From Sarcophilus harrisii (Eukaryota > Chordata > Mammalia > Dasyuromorphia > Dasyuridae): 64,000 nucleotides of DNA. Below are positions 61,310-64,000 of the stretch, in pieces. The first letter of the stretch is position 1. Every line of letters starts with the position of its first letter. The translations under genes and the position numbers were made by a program. The notes below the pieces were generated by a model that was given only the letters and a program-made list of their open reading frames with translations, was not told where the DNA came from and did not search any database. Location: contig NC_045426.1 in NCBI RefSeq assembly GCF_902635505.1, positions 675,833,087 to 675,897,086 of the forward strand, read 5' to 3'.

Positions 61310-63567
61310 CAGAGAGACAGAGAGACAGAGAGATAGACACACACACAGAGAGACAGACAGAAAGAGACTGAGAGACAGAGAGAGACAGAGAGAGAGACAG
61401 AGACAGAGAGAGAGGAGAGACAGAGAAAGAGAAAGAGGGAGGGAAAGAAGGAGAGAGAGAGAAAGACAGTGGGAGAGGGAGACAGAGAGGAGAGGGAGAG
61501 GGAGAGGGAAGGAGGGAAAGAGGGAAAGAAGGAGAGAGAGAGAGAAAGACAGTGGGAGAGGGAGATAGATAGGGAGAGGGAGAGAGAGAGGGAAAGAAAG
61601 AGAGGTTGCTTATAAAAATAGCTAAGGCCTGGAGAGGTTGGGAGTTTTGCTAGTAAAGAAAGTGCTTGAATTGTTGAAGACCTTCTTGGGATCCTGGATC
61701 TGAAATTGGAAAGGACTTCAGTCTATCTAGATCAATTCTCTTGCTTTACAGATAAAGAAACTGAAGTCTAGAAGTGAAGTATCTTGTCTGCTGTCACCCA
61801 GGCAGTAAGTGACAGTCAGGATTTGAATCCAGGGCTTCTGTCTCCAGAATCTTTAGATTATACGGGTCTGCCTGTGAGCTCTTGTGGTTGCTAAAGAAAT
61901 CGAGGTGGACTGTGATGCTACATGTGCTGTTCTTCACACCTAAGATGTGTCTGGAGTGGGAATCTCCATCTCTGCTGGGGCTGCTGTGGGGGTGTAGAAG
62001 GGGGCACTGTGGCAAGGGCCGGGAGCCTGGAGGGGGTGGAGTGAAGAGTCCAGGGCCTTGCCTCCTTGGGGTGCACCGGAGGGAAAAGAGGCCCTTTCTT
62101 GCTTTCTTGGCTGGGTACCCAGCCTGCCTCAGTTAAAAGTCCGGGCTGGTTGCGGGGGGAGGCAGGGGACCAAGGCAGCAGGAGGTAATGAGCTGCTCAA
62201 GACCAGTCCGATTCCTTTGTCTCATAAATAATGATAATTAACAGTGTTCAGGGAGGGCAGCATGTGGGAGGAGGGACTTGAAGTTAGTCTTTAGTGAGAG
62301 GTAACTCTCCCCTTTCTAGCATCCTCTTCCTCCAGAGGAGGCTGGGCCCTCTTGCCAGTGGCCCTACTTAGCCTGGAGTTTTCTGTCTCACACTTATGTG
62401 TAAATTAGTCAGTCAGTCCACAAGCACTTATTAATCTCTCACTATCTTTGAGATACTGTGCTGATTTTTAAGTGCCTACTCTTAGCTAAAGGGTTAAATG
62501 CTTCACAGCTATTTCGCTTGATCATCATAATCATCCTGGGAGATAAACACTATTATTATCCCCTTTTCACAGATGAGAAAACTGATGGAGACAGAGATCA
62601 AATGACTTGTCCAGGGTCATATAGCTAGAAATTATCTCAGGCTGGGTTTAAACTACGTTCTTCCCAACTCCATGCCTAGAGCTTTGTTCGCTCTGCACCC
62701 GGGTCAAAGTGCTGAAAATCCAGAGAAAGACTTAAAATACAGTCCCTCGTGTATACATATATTGTATTTAACTTATTCTTTAAATATTTAACATGTATTG
62801 GTCAGCCTGCCATCTGGGGGAGGGGATGGGGAGAAGGAGGGGACAAATTGGAACAAAAGTTTTTGCAATTGTCGATGCTGAAAAATTACCCATGCATATA
62901 ACTTGTAAATAAAAAGCTATAATAAAAAAATAAAATAAAATGCAGTCCCTGCCCTCACAAAGCTCATATTCCAAGAGATCACACATTAGGACCAAAGTCA
63001 GTCTTCTGGGCCTTGAATTGGCTACGCTGTGACTGAGGGGCACAATCTAATGTATTAGGAAACCTGGTACAGTGGAAAGAATACATTCCCTCAAATCAGC
63101 GGATCCAGGTTCCAATCTCATTTCTAACGCTTGCTCCTTGTGTGAAGTTGAGGGAAATTCTTTTTTCGGCTTCCCGCTACATAAAAGGGGAGCATGGGAC
63201 TGGATGGCCTCTGGGGTCCCTTCCTGCTCTTTATCCCATATTCTGGAAAGTCCCACAACAGTTCCAGCCTTTGAGCTGCCCCCTGCGGGTAGTTATGGGC
63301 TCCTGGACGCTGGGATGTGTGTGGGAAGGACACACGTGAGATGTCAGTCTGGGCTCTTTGTGAGCCTCCCAGGCCTCCTTTTCCCATCTCCGGCTCCCGT
63401 CCCCAGCCCCGGGCCCAGCCCCGGTGCTACTGACCAAGGACACCGGTGGCCTCCAGGCCTCCGAATCGCTGCATGGCTGCAATGGCCTTGGCCAGCTCCT
63501 CCTGGGTCTGCAGCTGCCCTGTCACGGGGTCCGGCGGGGGCAGGTAACCGAACCGACTCAGCCACTC
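30314..63567 (-). CDS. MMP17: MMP17 (MT4-MMP) gene, exons 2-10, spliced; 5' end outside window
   Basis: Encodes membrane-type 4 matrix metalloproteinase, a zinc endopeptidase of the metzincin clan held on the outer cell surface by a GPI anchor. Nine exons join without a frame break: 63567-63435, 54997-54871, 48305-48022, 47106-46930, 44079-43980, 36984-36902, 34649-34497, 31769-31512, 30648-30314 (549 residues; numbers below count from the first residue of exon 2). Domain order: prodomain with cysteine switch PRCSLPD (55-61), furin site RRKR (68-71), catalytic domain with [11 protein letters not shown] (194-204) and Met-turn SIMRP (Met212), hinge (about 241-280), four-bladed hemopexin domain closed by Cys283 and Cys474, stem, and a hydrophobic C-terminal GPI signal (526-549). 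[23 protein letters not shown] and the GPI tail match MMP17 rather than its closest relative MMP25. Human MMP17 has about 600 residues, so only the signal-peptide exon is missing. No inactivating change is seen. Confidence 0.97.
30828..30985 (+). repeat. Short SINE with C-rich tail, MMP17 intron 9 boundary region excluded
   Basis: gcaggagctctggagtcaaa ... cagtcacttaaccccaattg, followed by C-runs interleaved with A. It lies in intron 9, antisense to MMP17. Confidence 0.8.
31040..31215 (+). repeat. L2 3' end in MMP17 intron 9
   Basis: gaatatcagctccttgagga cagagattg preceded by TG/TA-rich sequence. Confidence 0.55.
31512..31769 (-). CDS. MMP17: MMP17 exon 9: hemopexin blades 2-4
   Basis: Acceptor ttgtcctcccccag-type with C run (ccccccag), donor GATG|gtgagt. 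Codes residues 354-438, [18 protein letters not shown] through LDDAMRWSD. Contains two blade starts, [17 protein letters not shown] and [10 protein letters not shown]. The residues are almost all those of human MMP17 as recalled; differences are conservative. Confidence 0.97.
31945..32390 (+). repeat. MIR-type SINE split by a hAT-like MITE (intron 8)
   Basis: 31945-32087 (tccagtagaaagaacactgg ... ctcacttgtaaataag) and 32336-32390 (tcttttctagcctgacagaa) are the two halves. Confidence 0.6.
32088..32335. mobile_element. Possible hAT-like MITE (OposCharlie-like)
   Basis: Left end ggggtgtcaaac, right end with the inverse type tttgtcacc. Interior is A-rich (ataaaataaataaaa) with attgggaaatatttaataaa, then cagggccccctatttct. 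Sits inside a MIR. Confidence 0.45.
32755..32880 (+). repeat. MIR/CORE-type SINE
   Basis: gagcctggagcagcaatacc ... ctcagtttcctcatctgtaa. Confidence 0.75.
32882..33125 (-). repeat. RTE-tailed CORE-SINE (WSINE/Mar1-like)
   Basis: tgtttcagtcatgcctgatt, gggttttcttggcaaagata, atagctagctagtaagtgtc. Confidence 0.9.
33640..33725 (+). repeat. L2 ORF2 fragment
   Basis: ttcaattatcatctttatta then ggtgattcacaaatctatat reads as the L2 reverse transcriptase YADD-type region. Confidence 0.4.
33930..34075 (+). repeat. THER1/MIR-type SINE
   Basis: ttagctttaaaatggggata ... gcctgacacatagtaggcac. Confidence 0.75.
34075..34490. other. No recognisable feature (intron 8, next to exon 8)
   Basis: AT-rich intron sequence reaching the exon 8 donor; nothing assigned. 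Confidence 0.4.
34497..34649 (-). CDS. MMP17: MMP17 exon 8: hemopexin blades 1-2
   Basis: Acceptor ctttcccag, donor AAAG|gtgaga. Codes residues 303-352, [15 protein letters not shown] through [11 protein letters not shown]. Carries the second half of blade 1 and the start of blade 2, with the repeat signature VDAVYER...KIVFFKG. The 153-nt length keeps the same phase on both sides. Confidence 0.96.
34812..35028 (+). repeat. RTE-tailed CORE-SINE (intron 7)
   Basis: gacaggaagactcatcttcc ... ctcagtttcctaatctgtaa ... gaaaccccaaatagggtcat. Confidence 0.9.
35030..35150 (-). repeat. L2 3' end
   Basis: tctcttaaagagctcatagt ctaatggg preceded by ttagaggtataaag. Confidence 0.6.
35145..35387 (+). repeat. 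RTE-tailed CORE-SINE (intron 7)
   Basis: ttagctaggtggtgccctag ... ctcagtttcctcatctgtga ... tatctctgccaagaaaaccc. Confidence 0.9.
35620..35932 (+). repeat. L2 LINE 3' end (intron 7)
   Basis: cttccttcagggcccagcta ... tctagagcagagactctcct ... cacttaataaatgttgttg. Confidence 0.75.
35938..36078 (-). repeat. MIR-type SINE
   Basis: tcttacagaaaaggaaactg ... cttgtccagtcatacaacta. Confidence 0.7.
36138..36228 (-). repeat. L2 3' end fragment
   Basis: caagcagtcaactagcactt ... aaggactgtgctaaatgttg. Confidence 0.55.
36348..36650 (-). repeat. (TAA)n, (TA)n and THER1/MIR-type SINE
   Basis: (TAA)n 36348-36386 (about 13 units), then MIR sequence at 36388 interrupted by (TA)n 36424-36465, then gatggggaaactgaggttga. 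Ends 252 bases before the exon 7 donor. Confidence 0.85.
36902..36984 (-). CDS. MMP17: MMP17 exon 7: start of hemopexin domain
   Basis: Acceptor gatctctccacag, donor AAAG|gtagca. Codes residues 274-301: LRKDVPHRC, then [18 protein letters not shown]. Cys283 is the first of the disulfide pair that closes the four-bladed propeller (partner Cys474 in exon 10). [15 protein letters not shown] is the first blade signature. The 83-nt exon starts with the last base of Pro274 and ends with the first base of Gly302. Confidence 0.95.
37060..37187. repeat. Decayed tandem array of about 27 bp
   Basis: AATTCAAA recurs at 37060, 37086, (as AGTTCAAA) 37113, 37141 and 37180, so spacings of 26, 27, 28 and 39. 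It begins 76 bases from the exon 7 acceptor inside intron 6. Confidence 0.4.
37200..37590. other. No recognisable feature (intron 6)
   Basis: AT-rich; a short L2-like end word at 37380-37400 is the only hint of a repeat. Confidence 0.4.
37994..38040. repeat. (ATCT)n microsatellite
   Basis: About 11 units with one CTGT variant. Confidence 0.95.
38138..38372 (+). repeat. THER1/MIR-type SINE
   Basis: gggtctggaatcagggagga ... tccctaactgtaaaataggg ... gtttaataaatgctttt. Confidence 0.85.
38369..38576. repeat. (CTTT)n(CCTT)n compound microsatellite
   Basis: (CTTT)n at 38369-38411, then about 20 CCTT units to 38492, then degenerate pyrimidine sequence to 38576. It grows from the SINE tail aatgcttttctttc. 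Gives false Phe/Leu/Pro/Ser and Arg/Lys/Glu open frames. Confidence 0.97.
39095..39650. other. No recognisable feature (intron 6)
   Basis: A 109-codon minus-strand open frame at 39316-39645 has no known domain and no neighbouring exon signals that extend it. Confidence 0.35.
39652..39687. repeat. (GT)n microsatellite
   Basis: About 17 GT units with one GC. Confidence 0.97.
39858..40085 (+). repeat. RTE-tailed CORE-SINE
   Basis: gaagtcaggaagactcatct ... tttctttatctataaaatga ... gcccaaatggggtcacaaag. Confidence 0.93.
40190..40315 (+). repeat. L2 3' end
   Basis: attgtaagttccttgaggat aggg ... agtgcctggcatagagcagc. Confidence 0.8.
40549..40792 (-). repeat. RTE-tailed CORE-SINE
   Basis: tgttattcagttgtgttcaa, ccccatttgggggttttctc, gatgaggaaactgaggcaca. 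Confidence 0.93.
40850..42535 (+). mobile_element. CR1/L3-like LINE, second long copy, split by an L1
   Basis: Left part to 41146 (ctccagtggaatgccccaag, GVPQGS-type) and right part from 41705 (aaatttgcagctgacataaa, FADDTK-type) are contiguous in the parent element. The right part runs through aatctaataaaatgaatcca, gcaatatgatgtggtggcca and ggtcttcaagcagaggctg to about 42535. It aligns with the copy at 37592-39095 along most of its length. Confidence 0.8.
41147..41704 (+). mobile_element. 5'-truncated L1 inserted in the CR1/L3-like LINE
   Basis: ggaaactgagtggatgccca ... cttgatctgatttttcttgt ... aacataaaaaaata. Flanking gacctaga at 41147-41154 and 41697-41704 marks the target site, and the host LINE reads on across it. 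Confidence 0.88.
42635..42858 (-). repeat. THER1/MIR-type SINE
   Basis: ttttatagtgccttcaggtg ... ctggatcctcacaaccatcc ... gatgaggagactgaggctga. Confidence 0.88.
42860..43600. repeat. TG/TA-rich tract with hidden 158-bp duplication (intron 6)
   Basis: 740 bases of mostly alternating purine-pyrimidine sequence. A block at 42959-43037 (tgtgtataac ... gatcatgta) recurs at 43117-43195 with a constant 158-bp offset; looser copies follow (tgtaggta at 43101 and 43276). Yields several false Tyr/Cys/His/Ile-rich open frames. Starts 380 bases from exon 6. Confidence 0.9.
43600..43975. other. No recognisable feature, next to exon 6 donor
   Basis: Intronic, repeat-poor. Confidence 0.4.
43980..44079 (-). 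CDS. MMP17: MMP17 exon 6: hinge (linker) region
   Basis: Acceptor ctcatcacag, donor GTACC|gtaagc. Codes residues 241-273, [12 protein letters not shown] through PDNRTTV, a Pro/Thr/Glu-rich flexible linker between the catalytic and hemopexin domains. NRT at 269-271 is an N-glycosylation sequon (human has NRS at the equivalent place). Compared with the human linker from memory, about five residues (around ATETDNH) appear extra. Linkers are the least conserved part of MMPs, so this is expected to vary. Confidence 0.93.
44390..45260 (+). mobile_element. Old L1 3' end, interrupted (intron 5)
   Basis: aagtggaaattgagaggatg ... agaatattattgttccataa ... aactgatgctgagtgaaa, then, after an insertion, ccaagccagttctaataaac ... 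tgaaagttgaaaatcatctt. Confidence 0.75.
44660..44925. mobile_element. Probable solo LTR inside the L1 (endogenous retrovirus fossil)
   Basis: About 265 bp that is not L1: gctctctggaggaccacagg, then ggcaggagagccaccaggag, ttatatatcttagtac and a right part ending near ctacattcac. Similar LTR sequence is familiar from marsupial genomes. No internal genes adjacent; younger than the L1. Confidence 0.45.
45490..45667 (+). mobile_element. 5'-truncated L1 3' end
   Basis: tgattagaagaattgtacat ... aaaattggaacacaaggttt ... aataaaatattattaaaa. Confidence 0.82.
45668..45755 (+). repeat. L2 3' end
   Basis: ggatgtaagctcattgaagg ... tttggcacatagtagg. Confidence 0.75.
45757..46205 (-). mobile_element. Old L1 3' region, sense to MMP17 (intron 5)
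   Basis: cacccaattacacataaaac ... gaagcagatagtattgttca ... cattagtcttttggaattgt; aligns with 1980-2200. Confidence 0.78.
46205..46925. other. No recognisable feature (intron 5, next to exon 5)
   Basis: Repeat-poor, includes tataaatta near 46528, not interpretable as a promoter from sequence alone. Confidence 0.4.
46930..47106 (-). CDS. MMP17: MMP17 exon 5: active-site helix and Met-turn
   Basis: Acceptor gtttcttcag, donor TATG|gtgagc. Codes residues 182-240. The zinc-binding consensus HExxHxxGxxH is intact as [11 protein letters not shown] (His194, Glu195, His198, His204); Glu195 is the general base. The Met-turn is [10 protein letters not shown] (Met212), and the domain ends KVRIWQLYG. Intron 4 before it is only 915 bp, the second shortest of the gene. 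Confidence 0.97.
47215..47300 (+). repeat. L2 3' end (intron 4)
   Basis: agcttagcacagtgtctggt ... aacaaatgtttattgattg. Confidence 0.7.
47300..48018. other. Intron 4 remainder
   Basis: 47600-47705 is another L2 end (gtgaggtctttggaagcagg; agggcctgacacatctt). The rest, including 47820-48000 beside exon 4, is unassigned. Confidence 0.45.
48022..48305 (-). CDS. MMP17: MMP17 exon 4: catalytic domain, N-terminal part
   Basis: Acceptor ctctaatag, donor TCAG|gtaagg. Codes residues 88-181, from [11 protein letters not shown] to AWTFRSS. Contains the core strands of the catalytic fold and the structural zinc and calcium loop: [20 protein letters not shown] followed by [14 protein letters not shown]. 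The His and Asp ligands expected of the family are all present. This is the longest catalytic exon and is nearly identical to human MMP17 as recalled. Confidence 0.97.
48497..48620 (+). repeat. CR1/L3-like LINE 3' fragment (intron 3)
   Basis: ctcaggaggtagtgggttcc cctcactgga then ttcaaacaagagttggtg. Confidence 0.75.
48638..49030 (-). mobile_element. 5'-truncated L1 3' end
   Basis: ttttgatttttcaaaataca ... cttgcaaaatcttctgttcc ... aagtctattggaactgacct, minus strand, sense to MMP17. Confidence 0.85.
49070..49440 (+). repeat. MIR/CORE-type SINE split by a younger SINE
   Basis: 49070-49124 and 49281-49440 (gtgactttggacaagtcact; ggttttcttatctgtaaatg) are one element. Confidence 0.7.
49114..49291 (-). 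mobile_element. Short tRNA-derived SINE with 11-bp target duplication
   Basis: T-run 49126-49146, gaggcaattggggttaagtg ... ccacctagctgcc. Flanks acctgagttaa (49114-49124) and acctgggttaa (49281-49291). Confidence 0.93.
49538..49752 (+). repeat. RTE-tailed CORE-SINE
   Basis: ggggtgaccaagtagtggta ... gaaaaccccaaagcgggtca ... tgaacaacaacaaaa. Confidence 0.92.
49753..49935 (-). repeat. MIR-type SINE
   Basis: atttagagcaaaatgggatt ... gaaattgaggtccagggagg. Confidence 0.7.
49955..50200 (+). repeat. CR1/L3-like LINE 3' end
   Basis: gtctggaagtcttccagcag agactgatgaccact is the CR1/L3-like 3' end seen also near 42490. Confidence 0.7.
50200..50985. other. No recognisable feature (intron 3)
   Basis: A 131-codon minus-strand frame (50845-51240) overlaps L1 and L2 sequence and is not a gene. 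Confidence 0.4.
50985..51100 (+). repeat. L1 ORF2-end fragment
   Basis: aactgtgcccaaagggccat ... gcatcccaaagagatcataa. Confidence 0.65.
51105..51230 (+). repeat. L2 3' end
   Basis: agaatataagctctctgaag gcag ... ttaataaatgcttattcatt. Confidence 0.8.
51235..51590 (-). repeat. Two MIR-type SINEs
   Basis: 51235-51420 (agatcataggtttagagttg; gaggaaattgaaggcagaga) and 51460-51590 (cagatgaagaaattgaggtc). Confidence 0.65.
51590..52310. other. Repeat-poor stretch (intron 3)
   Basis: 51760-51860 (taatttaatgcagcttcacc taatgaacg) looks single-copy; possible conserved non-coding sequence. No exon seen. Confidence 0.35.
52313..52351. repeat. (CA)n microsatellite
   Basis: About 19 CA units. Confidence 0.97.
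52355..52820 (-). repeat. L2 3' ends, the second split by an L1
   Basis: 52355-52500 (tcattcaatcaacatttatt) and 52545-52666 (cctagctctgggcctggtgt; ctcgagctcaagaatctcct) are minus-strand L2 ends. Confidence 0.6.
52667..52818 (-). mobile_element. Very short L1 3' end with perfect 13-bp target duplication
   Basis: atagtttttgattttcaaaa ... cttgcaaaaccttgtgctgc. Flanks acatgtatttatt at 52667-52679 and 52806-52818 are identical. Confidence 0.92.
52850..53275 (+). repeat. THER1/MIR-type SINE split by a SINE
   Basis: 52850-53025 (gcaactaggtggtgtattgg; acctctcaggagtgtcgtga) continues at 53225 (aatgctttgttggtcttaaa). Confidence 0.75.
53026..53224 (-). mobile_element. RTE-tailed CORE-SINE with perfect 12-bp target duplication
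   Basis: ttgttgttcagttgtatcca ... cctagctgcc, minus strand. Flanks taatatttgtaa at 53026-53037 and 53213-53224 are identical. Confidence 0.94.
53452..53760 (-). repeat. L2 3' end then MIR-type SINE
   Basis: 53452-53600 (cttattaaaggcctactaag; gttcctgccctcaaatagct) and 53600-53760 (atccagagctggaagagatt; tcattttacaggcaagaaaa). Confidence 0.65.
53760..54505. other. Purine-rich stretch, origin unknown (intron 3)
   Basis: G/A-rich, with no named repeat or conserved peptide. Similar purine-rich words occur elsewhere in mammalian repeats, but I cannot assign them. Confidence 0.35.
54505..54730 (-). repeat. THER1/MIR-type SINE
   Basis: taattaacatttatatgcta cctactatgtgc ... caggtgaggaaactgagaca. Ends 141 bases from exon 3. 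Confidence 0.88.
54871..54997 (-). CDS. MMP17: MMP17 exon 3: cysteine switch and furin site
   Basis: Acceptor ttccacatag, donor AG|gtatgt. Codes residues 45-87. It carries PRCSLPD, whose Cys57 ligands the catalytic zinc in the latent enzyme, then GARRKRTTP with the furin-type cleavage motif RRKR at 68-71, where the propeptide is removed in the secretory pathway. The mature enzyme starts near Thr72. NLS at 83-85 is an N-glycosylation sequon. The exon ends within the Arg87 codon. Human has RRRR at the cleavage site, so the motif is kept with one Arg-to-Lys change. Confidence 0.96.
55000..55379. other. No recognisable feature (intron 2 next to exon 3)
   Basis: GC-rich intron sequence upstream of the exon 3 acceptor; nothing assigned. 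Confidence 0.4.
55380..55538 (-). mobile_element. Short tRNA-derived SINE with perfect 14-bp target duplication
   Basis: aagcaattgggggtaagtga ... catctagctgcccc, minus strand. Flanks acttccctcatttt at 55380-55393 and 55525-55538 are identical. The surrounding sequence (to 55625) is an older MIR. Confidence 0.95.
55539..55838 (-). repeat. MIR remnant and THER1/MIR-type SINE
   Basis: 55539-55625 (tcagaaatggcagagctgga) and 55640-55838 (ctaaagtgctttaaagtaaa; gagattaagtgacttgccca). Confidence 0.75.
55838..56335. other. Repeat-poor stretch (intron 2)
   Basis: Contains an A/T-rich block at 56060-56290 (gcaaattaattaaaagatac; gatttaattagcaatctgct) that looks single-copy and could be conserved non-coding DNA. 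Confidence 0.35.
56335..57005 (-). repeat. Cluster of MIR-type SINEs
   Basis: 56335-56405 (minus), 56428-56653 (minus, THER1-like, tttaagtttgcaaggcattt), 56655-56730 (minus), 56735-56835 (plus, ggggctgctagggctcctgg) and 56870-57000 (minus). Confidence 0.65.
57205..58060 (+). repeat. Two MIR/THER1-type SINEs, the second split by an RTE-tailed SINE
   Basis: 57205-57408 (gagccttggactgggagcct) and 57585-57750 plus 57950-58060 (atccataaaatggtgataaa). The insert 57752-57948 is a minus-strand RTE-tailed SINE (tttcttggcaaagatactgg; agtaagtgtctgaggccaga). Confidence 0.75.
58060..58425. other. No recognisable feature (intron 2)
   Basis: Nothing assigned. Confidence 0.4.
58425..58535 (-). repeat. MIR-type SINE
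   Basis: ttcatagagcctttgagcag ... acagatggagaaactgaggc. Confidence 0.75.
58540..58712. repeat. Pyrimidine-rich (CCTT/CCCT)n
   Basis: Degenerate ttcc/tccc run; source of false open frames. Confidence 0.92.
58765..59330 (+). repeat. L2 LINE 3' end split by an L1
   Basis: 58765-58937 (ctggattccttcaagtccca) and 59120-59330 (acgcttcttgagggcaggga; tatccccagggcttagctta). Confidence 0.82.
58938..59119 (-). mobile_element. Very short L1 3' end with perfect 10-bp target duplication
   Basis: T-run, then aactttttattgacagagcc ... agatggcagccagtcttata. Flanks tctaacccct at 58938-58947 and 59110-59119. Confidence 0.93.
59330..59803. other. No recognisable feature (intron 2)
   Basis: Nothing assigned. 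Confidence 0.4.
59803..60052 (+). repeat. RTE-tailed CORE-SINE
   Basis: ggtagctatgtggctcggtg gatagagtgtc ... gaaaaccccaaatgggtcat. Confidence 0.94.
60232..60475 (-). repeat. RTE-tailed CORE-SINE
   Basis: taaccccatttggagttttc ... gatggagaaactgagataaa ... cccagtgttctatccac. Confidence 0.94.
60751..60897 (-). mobile_element. Short L1 3' end
   Basis: aaaaagctttttattttcaa ... ctgcaaaatcttgtgttcca ... cctagatggcaagtaatcc. Confidence 0.85.
60897..61255. other. No recognisable feature (intron 2)
   Basis: AT-rich left half, GC-rich right half; nothing assigned. Confidence 0.4.
61258..61608. repeat. (GA)n purine tract with internal duplication (intron 2)
   Basis: About 350 purine-dominated bases. 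A block starting gggaaagaaggagagaga at 61441 recurs at 61522; gacagtggga at 61465 recurs at 61548. Offsets of 81 and 83 differ by one GA unit. Confidence 0.95.
61688..61865 (-). repeat. MIR-type SINE
   Basis: ggatctgaaattggaaagga ... acagataaagaaactgaagt. Confidence 0.75.
61865..62405. other. Repeat-poor stretch (intron 2)
   Basis: GC-moderate; tcataaataatgataattaa near 62222 looks single-copy. No exon recognised. Confidence 0.4.
62405..62990 (-). repeat. L2 3' end and THER1/MIR, then L2 fragment split by an L1
   Basis: 62405-62490 L2-like; 62500-62700 MIR (ttcacagatgagaaaactga); 62720-62733 and 62951-62990 (gccctcacaaagctcatatt) an L2 end around the L1 insertion. Confidence 0.65.
62734..62950 (+). 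mobile_element. Short L1 3' end with 14-bp target duplication
   Basis: gtcagcctgccatctggggg ... caattgtcgatgctgaaaaa ... aataaaaagctataataaaa. Flanks aaaatacagtccct (62734-62747) and aaaatgcagtccct (62937-62950) differ at one base. Confidence 0.93.
63058..63245 (+). repeat. MIR-type SINE
   Basis: cctggtacagtggaaagaat ... gggactggatggcctctggg. Confidence 0.75.
63435..63567 (-). CDS. MMP17: MMP17 exon 2: start of prodomain
   Basis: Codes residues 1-44 (numbered from this exon), starting [11 protein letters not shown], plus the first base of codon 45. The acceptor is ctcttccacag before GAG (phase 0) and the donor is G|gtcagt. This is the peptidoglycan-binding-like part of the prodomain, which keeps the zymogen latent. 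The sequence [13 protein letters not shown] is nearly the human MMP17 one as I recall it. The upstream exon with signal peptide is not found in the 433 bases to the window edge. Confidence 0.95.
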
Positions 63568-64000
63568 CTGTGGAAGAGGAGAAAGGGGCAGATAAGGCAG
63601 GGCCGGGTCTGGAGCCGCTCCCCGGCTGAATGGGACTGGTCGGTCACTGCCGGCACTCTGGTGACCTTCATGCATTACTATGCTGACAGCTAATTTCCCA
63701 GCCAGCTGCAAAGTGCCCTGGATAATGGGAACAGAGAGGAGGAAATGTTGGATTATGTGCTGGAGACCTGCTCATTTATCTTCCCCGGGGCTGGCTCCCA
63801 GCTGCAGCCCGATCCATTATGGGGGGATGATTGGAGCCCCCACGGGAGGGGACTCTAAATGTAACTCCCCACATCCTACCCACAGGAAGCTCAGACCCAG
63901 CGCTGGCCGTGGAGCAAAAGCTCGGCCGTTCTCTCTGATTCTGGCCTAGCCCCCCGCGTCCTCCAGCTCTCCCGACTGCGGGTTCTGCTCCCAAACACAA
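63568..64000. other. MMP17: Start of MMP17 intron 1 (3' end), no exon 1 seen
   Basis: GC-rich sequence upstream of the exon 2 acceptor. No minus-strand open frame here encodes a hydrophobic signal peptide joined to a GT donor, so exon 1 is probably outside the window. Confidence 0.6.

Noticed and set aside
61260-61568. 102-codon Arg/Glu-rich frame
   Set aside because: Translation of the GA tract in intron 2.
30314-63567. Identity as MMP25 (MT6-MMP)
   Set aside because: Prodomain [23 protein letters not shown], linker VRESVSPTA and the EVCSC tail agree with MMP17; MMP25 differs at these places.
63776-64000. Minus-strand open frame considered as MMP17 exon 1
   Set aside because: No hydrophobic signal peptide, no similarity to the known MMP17 N-terminus, and no convincing donor leading to exon 2.

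Overview
The window looks like a stretch of marsupial (metatherian) chromosome. It carries one recognisable protein gene, MMP17, which encodes the GPI-anchored membrane-type matrix metalloproteinase MT4-MMP. The gene is on the minus strand. I see nine coding exons, corresponding to exons 2-10 of the ten-exon mammalian gene, between 63567 and 30314. All eight introns are bounded by GT and AG, every codon phase closes, and the nine exons join to 1650 nt (549 residues plus stop). The exon with the start codon and signal peptide is not visible and should lie beyond position 64000. The marsupial call rests on the repeat landscape: CORE/tRNA-type SINEs, many with an RTE-like tail (WSINE/Mar1-like), marsupial-type L1 3' ends, THER1/MIR, L2 and CR1/L3-like LINEs, and no Alu, B1 or other eutherian-specific elements. 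The species cannot be named from this.

Layout. Positions 1-30000 are the 3' flank of MMP17. No host gene is recognisable there; it holds old L1, L2, MIR and SINE copies, a 540-bp pyrimidine tract at 12691-13228, a nested transposon stack at 17130-18995, a few possible solo LTRs, and repeat-poor islands at about 8200-9620, 10925-12690, 25500-26215, 26540-27300 and 28205-30313. Positions 30314-63567 are MMP17. Exons 10 to 7 (30314-36984) encode the hemopexin domain and GPI tail, exon 6 (43980-44079) the hinge, exon 5 (46930-47106) the zinc-binding catalytic helix, exon 4 (48022-48305) most of the catalytic domain, exon 3 (54871-54997) the cysteine switch and furin site, and exon 2 (63435-63567) the start of the prodomain. 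Introns are loaded with repeats: two long CR1/L3-like LINE copies and a TG/TA-rich tract in intron 6, and a 350-bp GA tract in intron 2.

The gene works alone here; no operon-like or multi-gene system is present. I found no previously undescribed system. The most informative material is the intact MMP17 structure, including a hinge that seems longer than in human, and the insertion layers readable from target-site duplications. Repeat family names come from recognition by eye, not a database search, so boundaries are good to about 10-20 bases except where target duplications fix them. In human the next gene past the MMP17 3' end is ULK1; I see no ULK1 exon in the flank.
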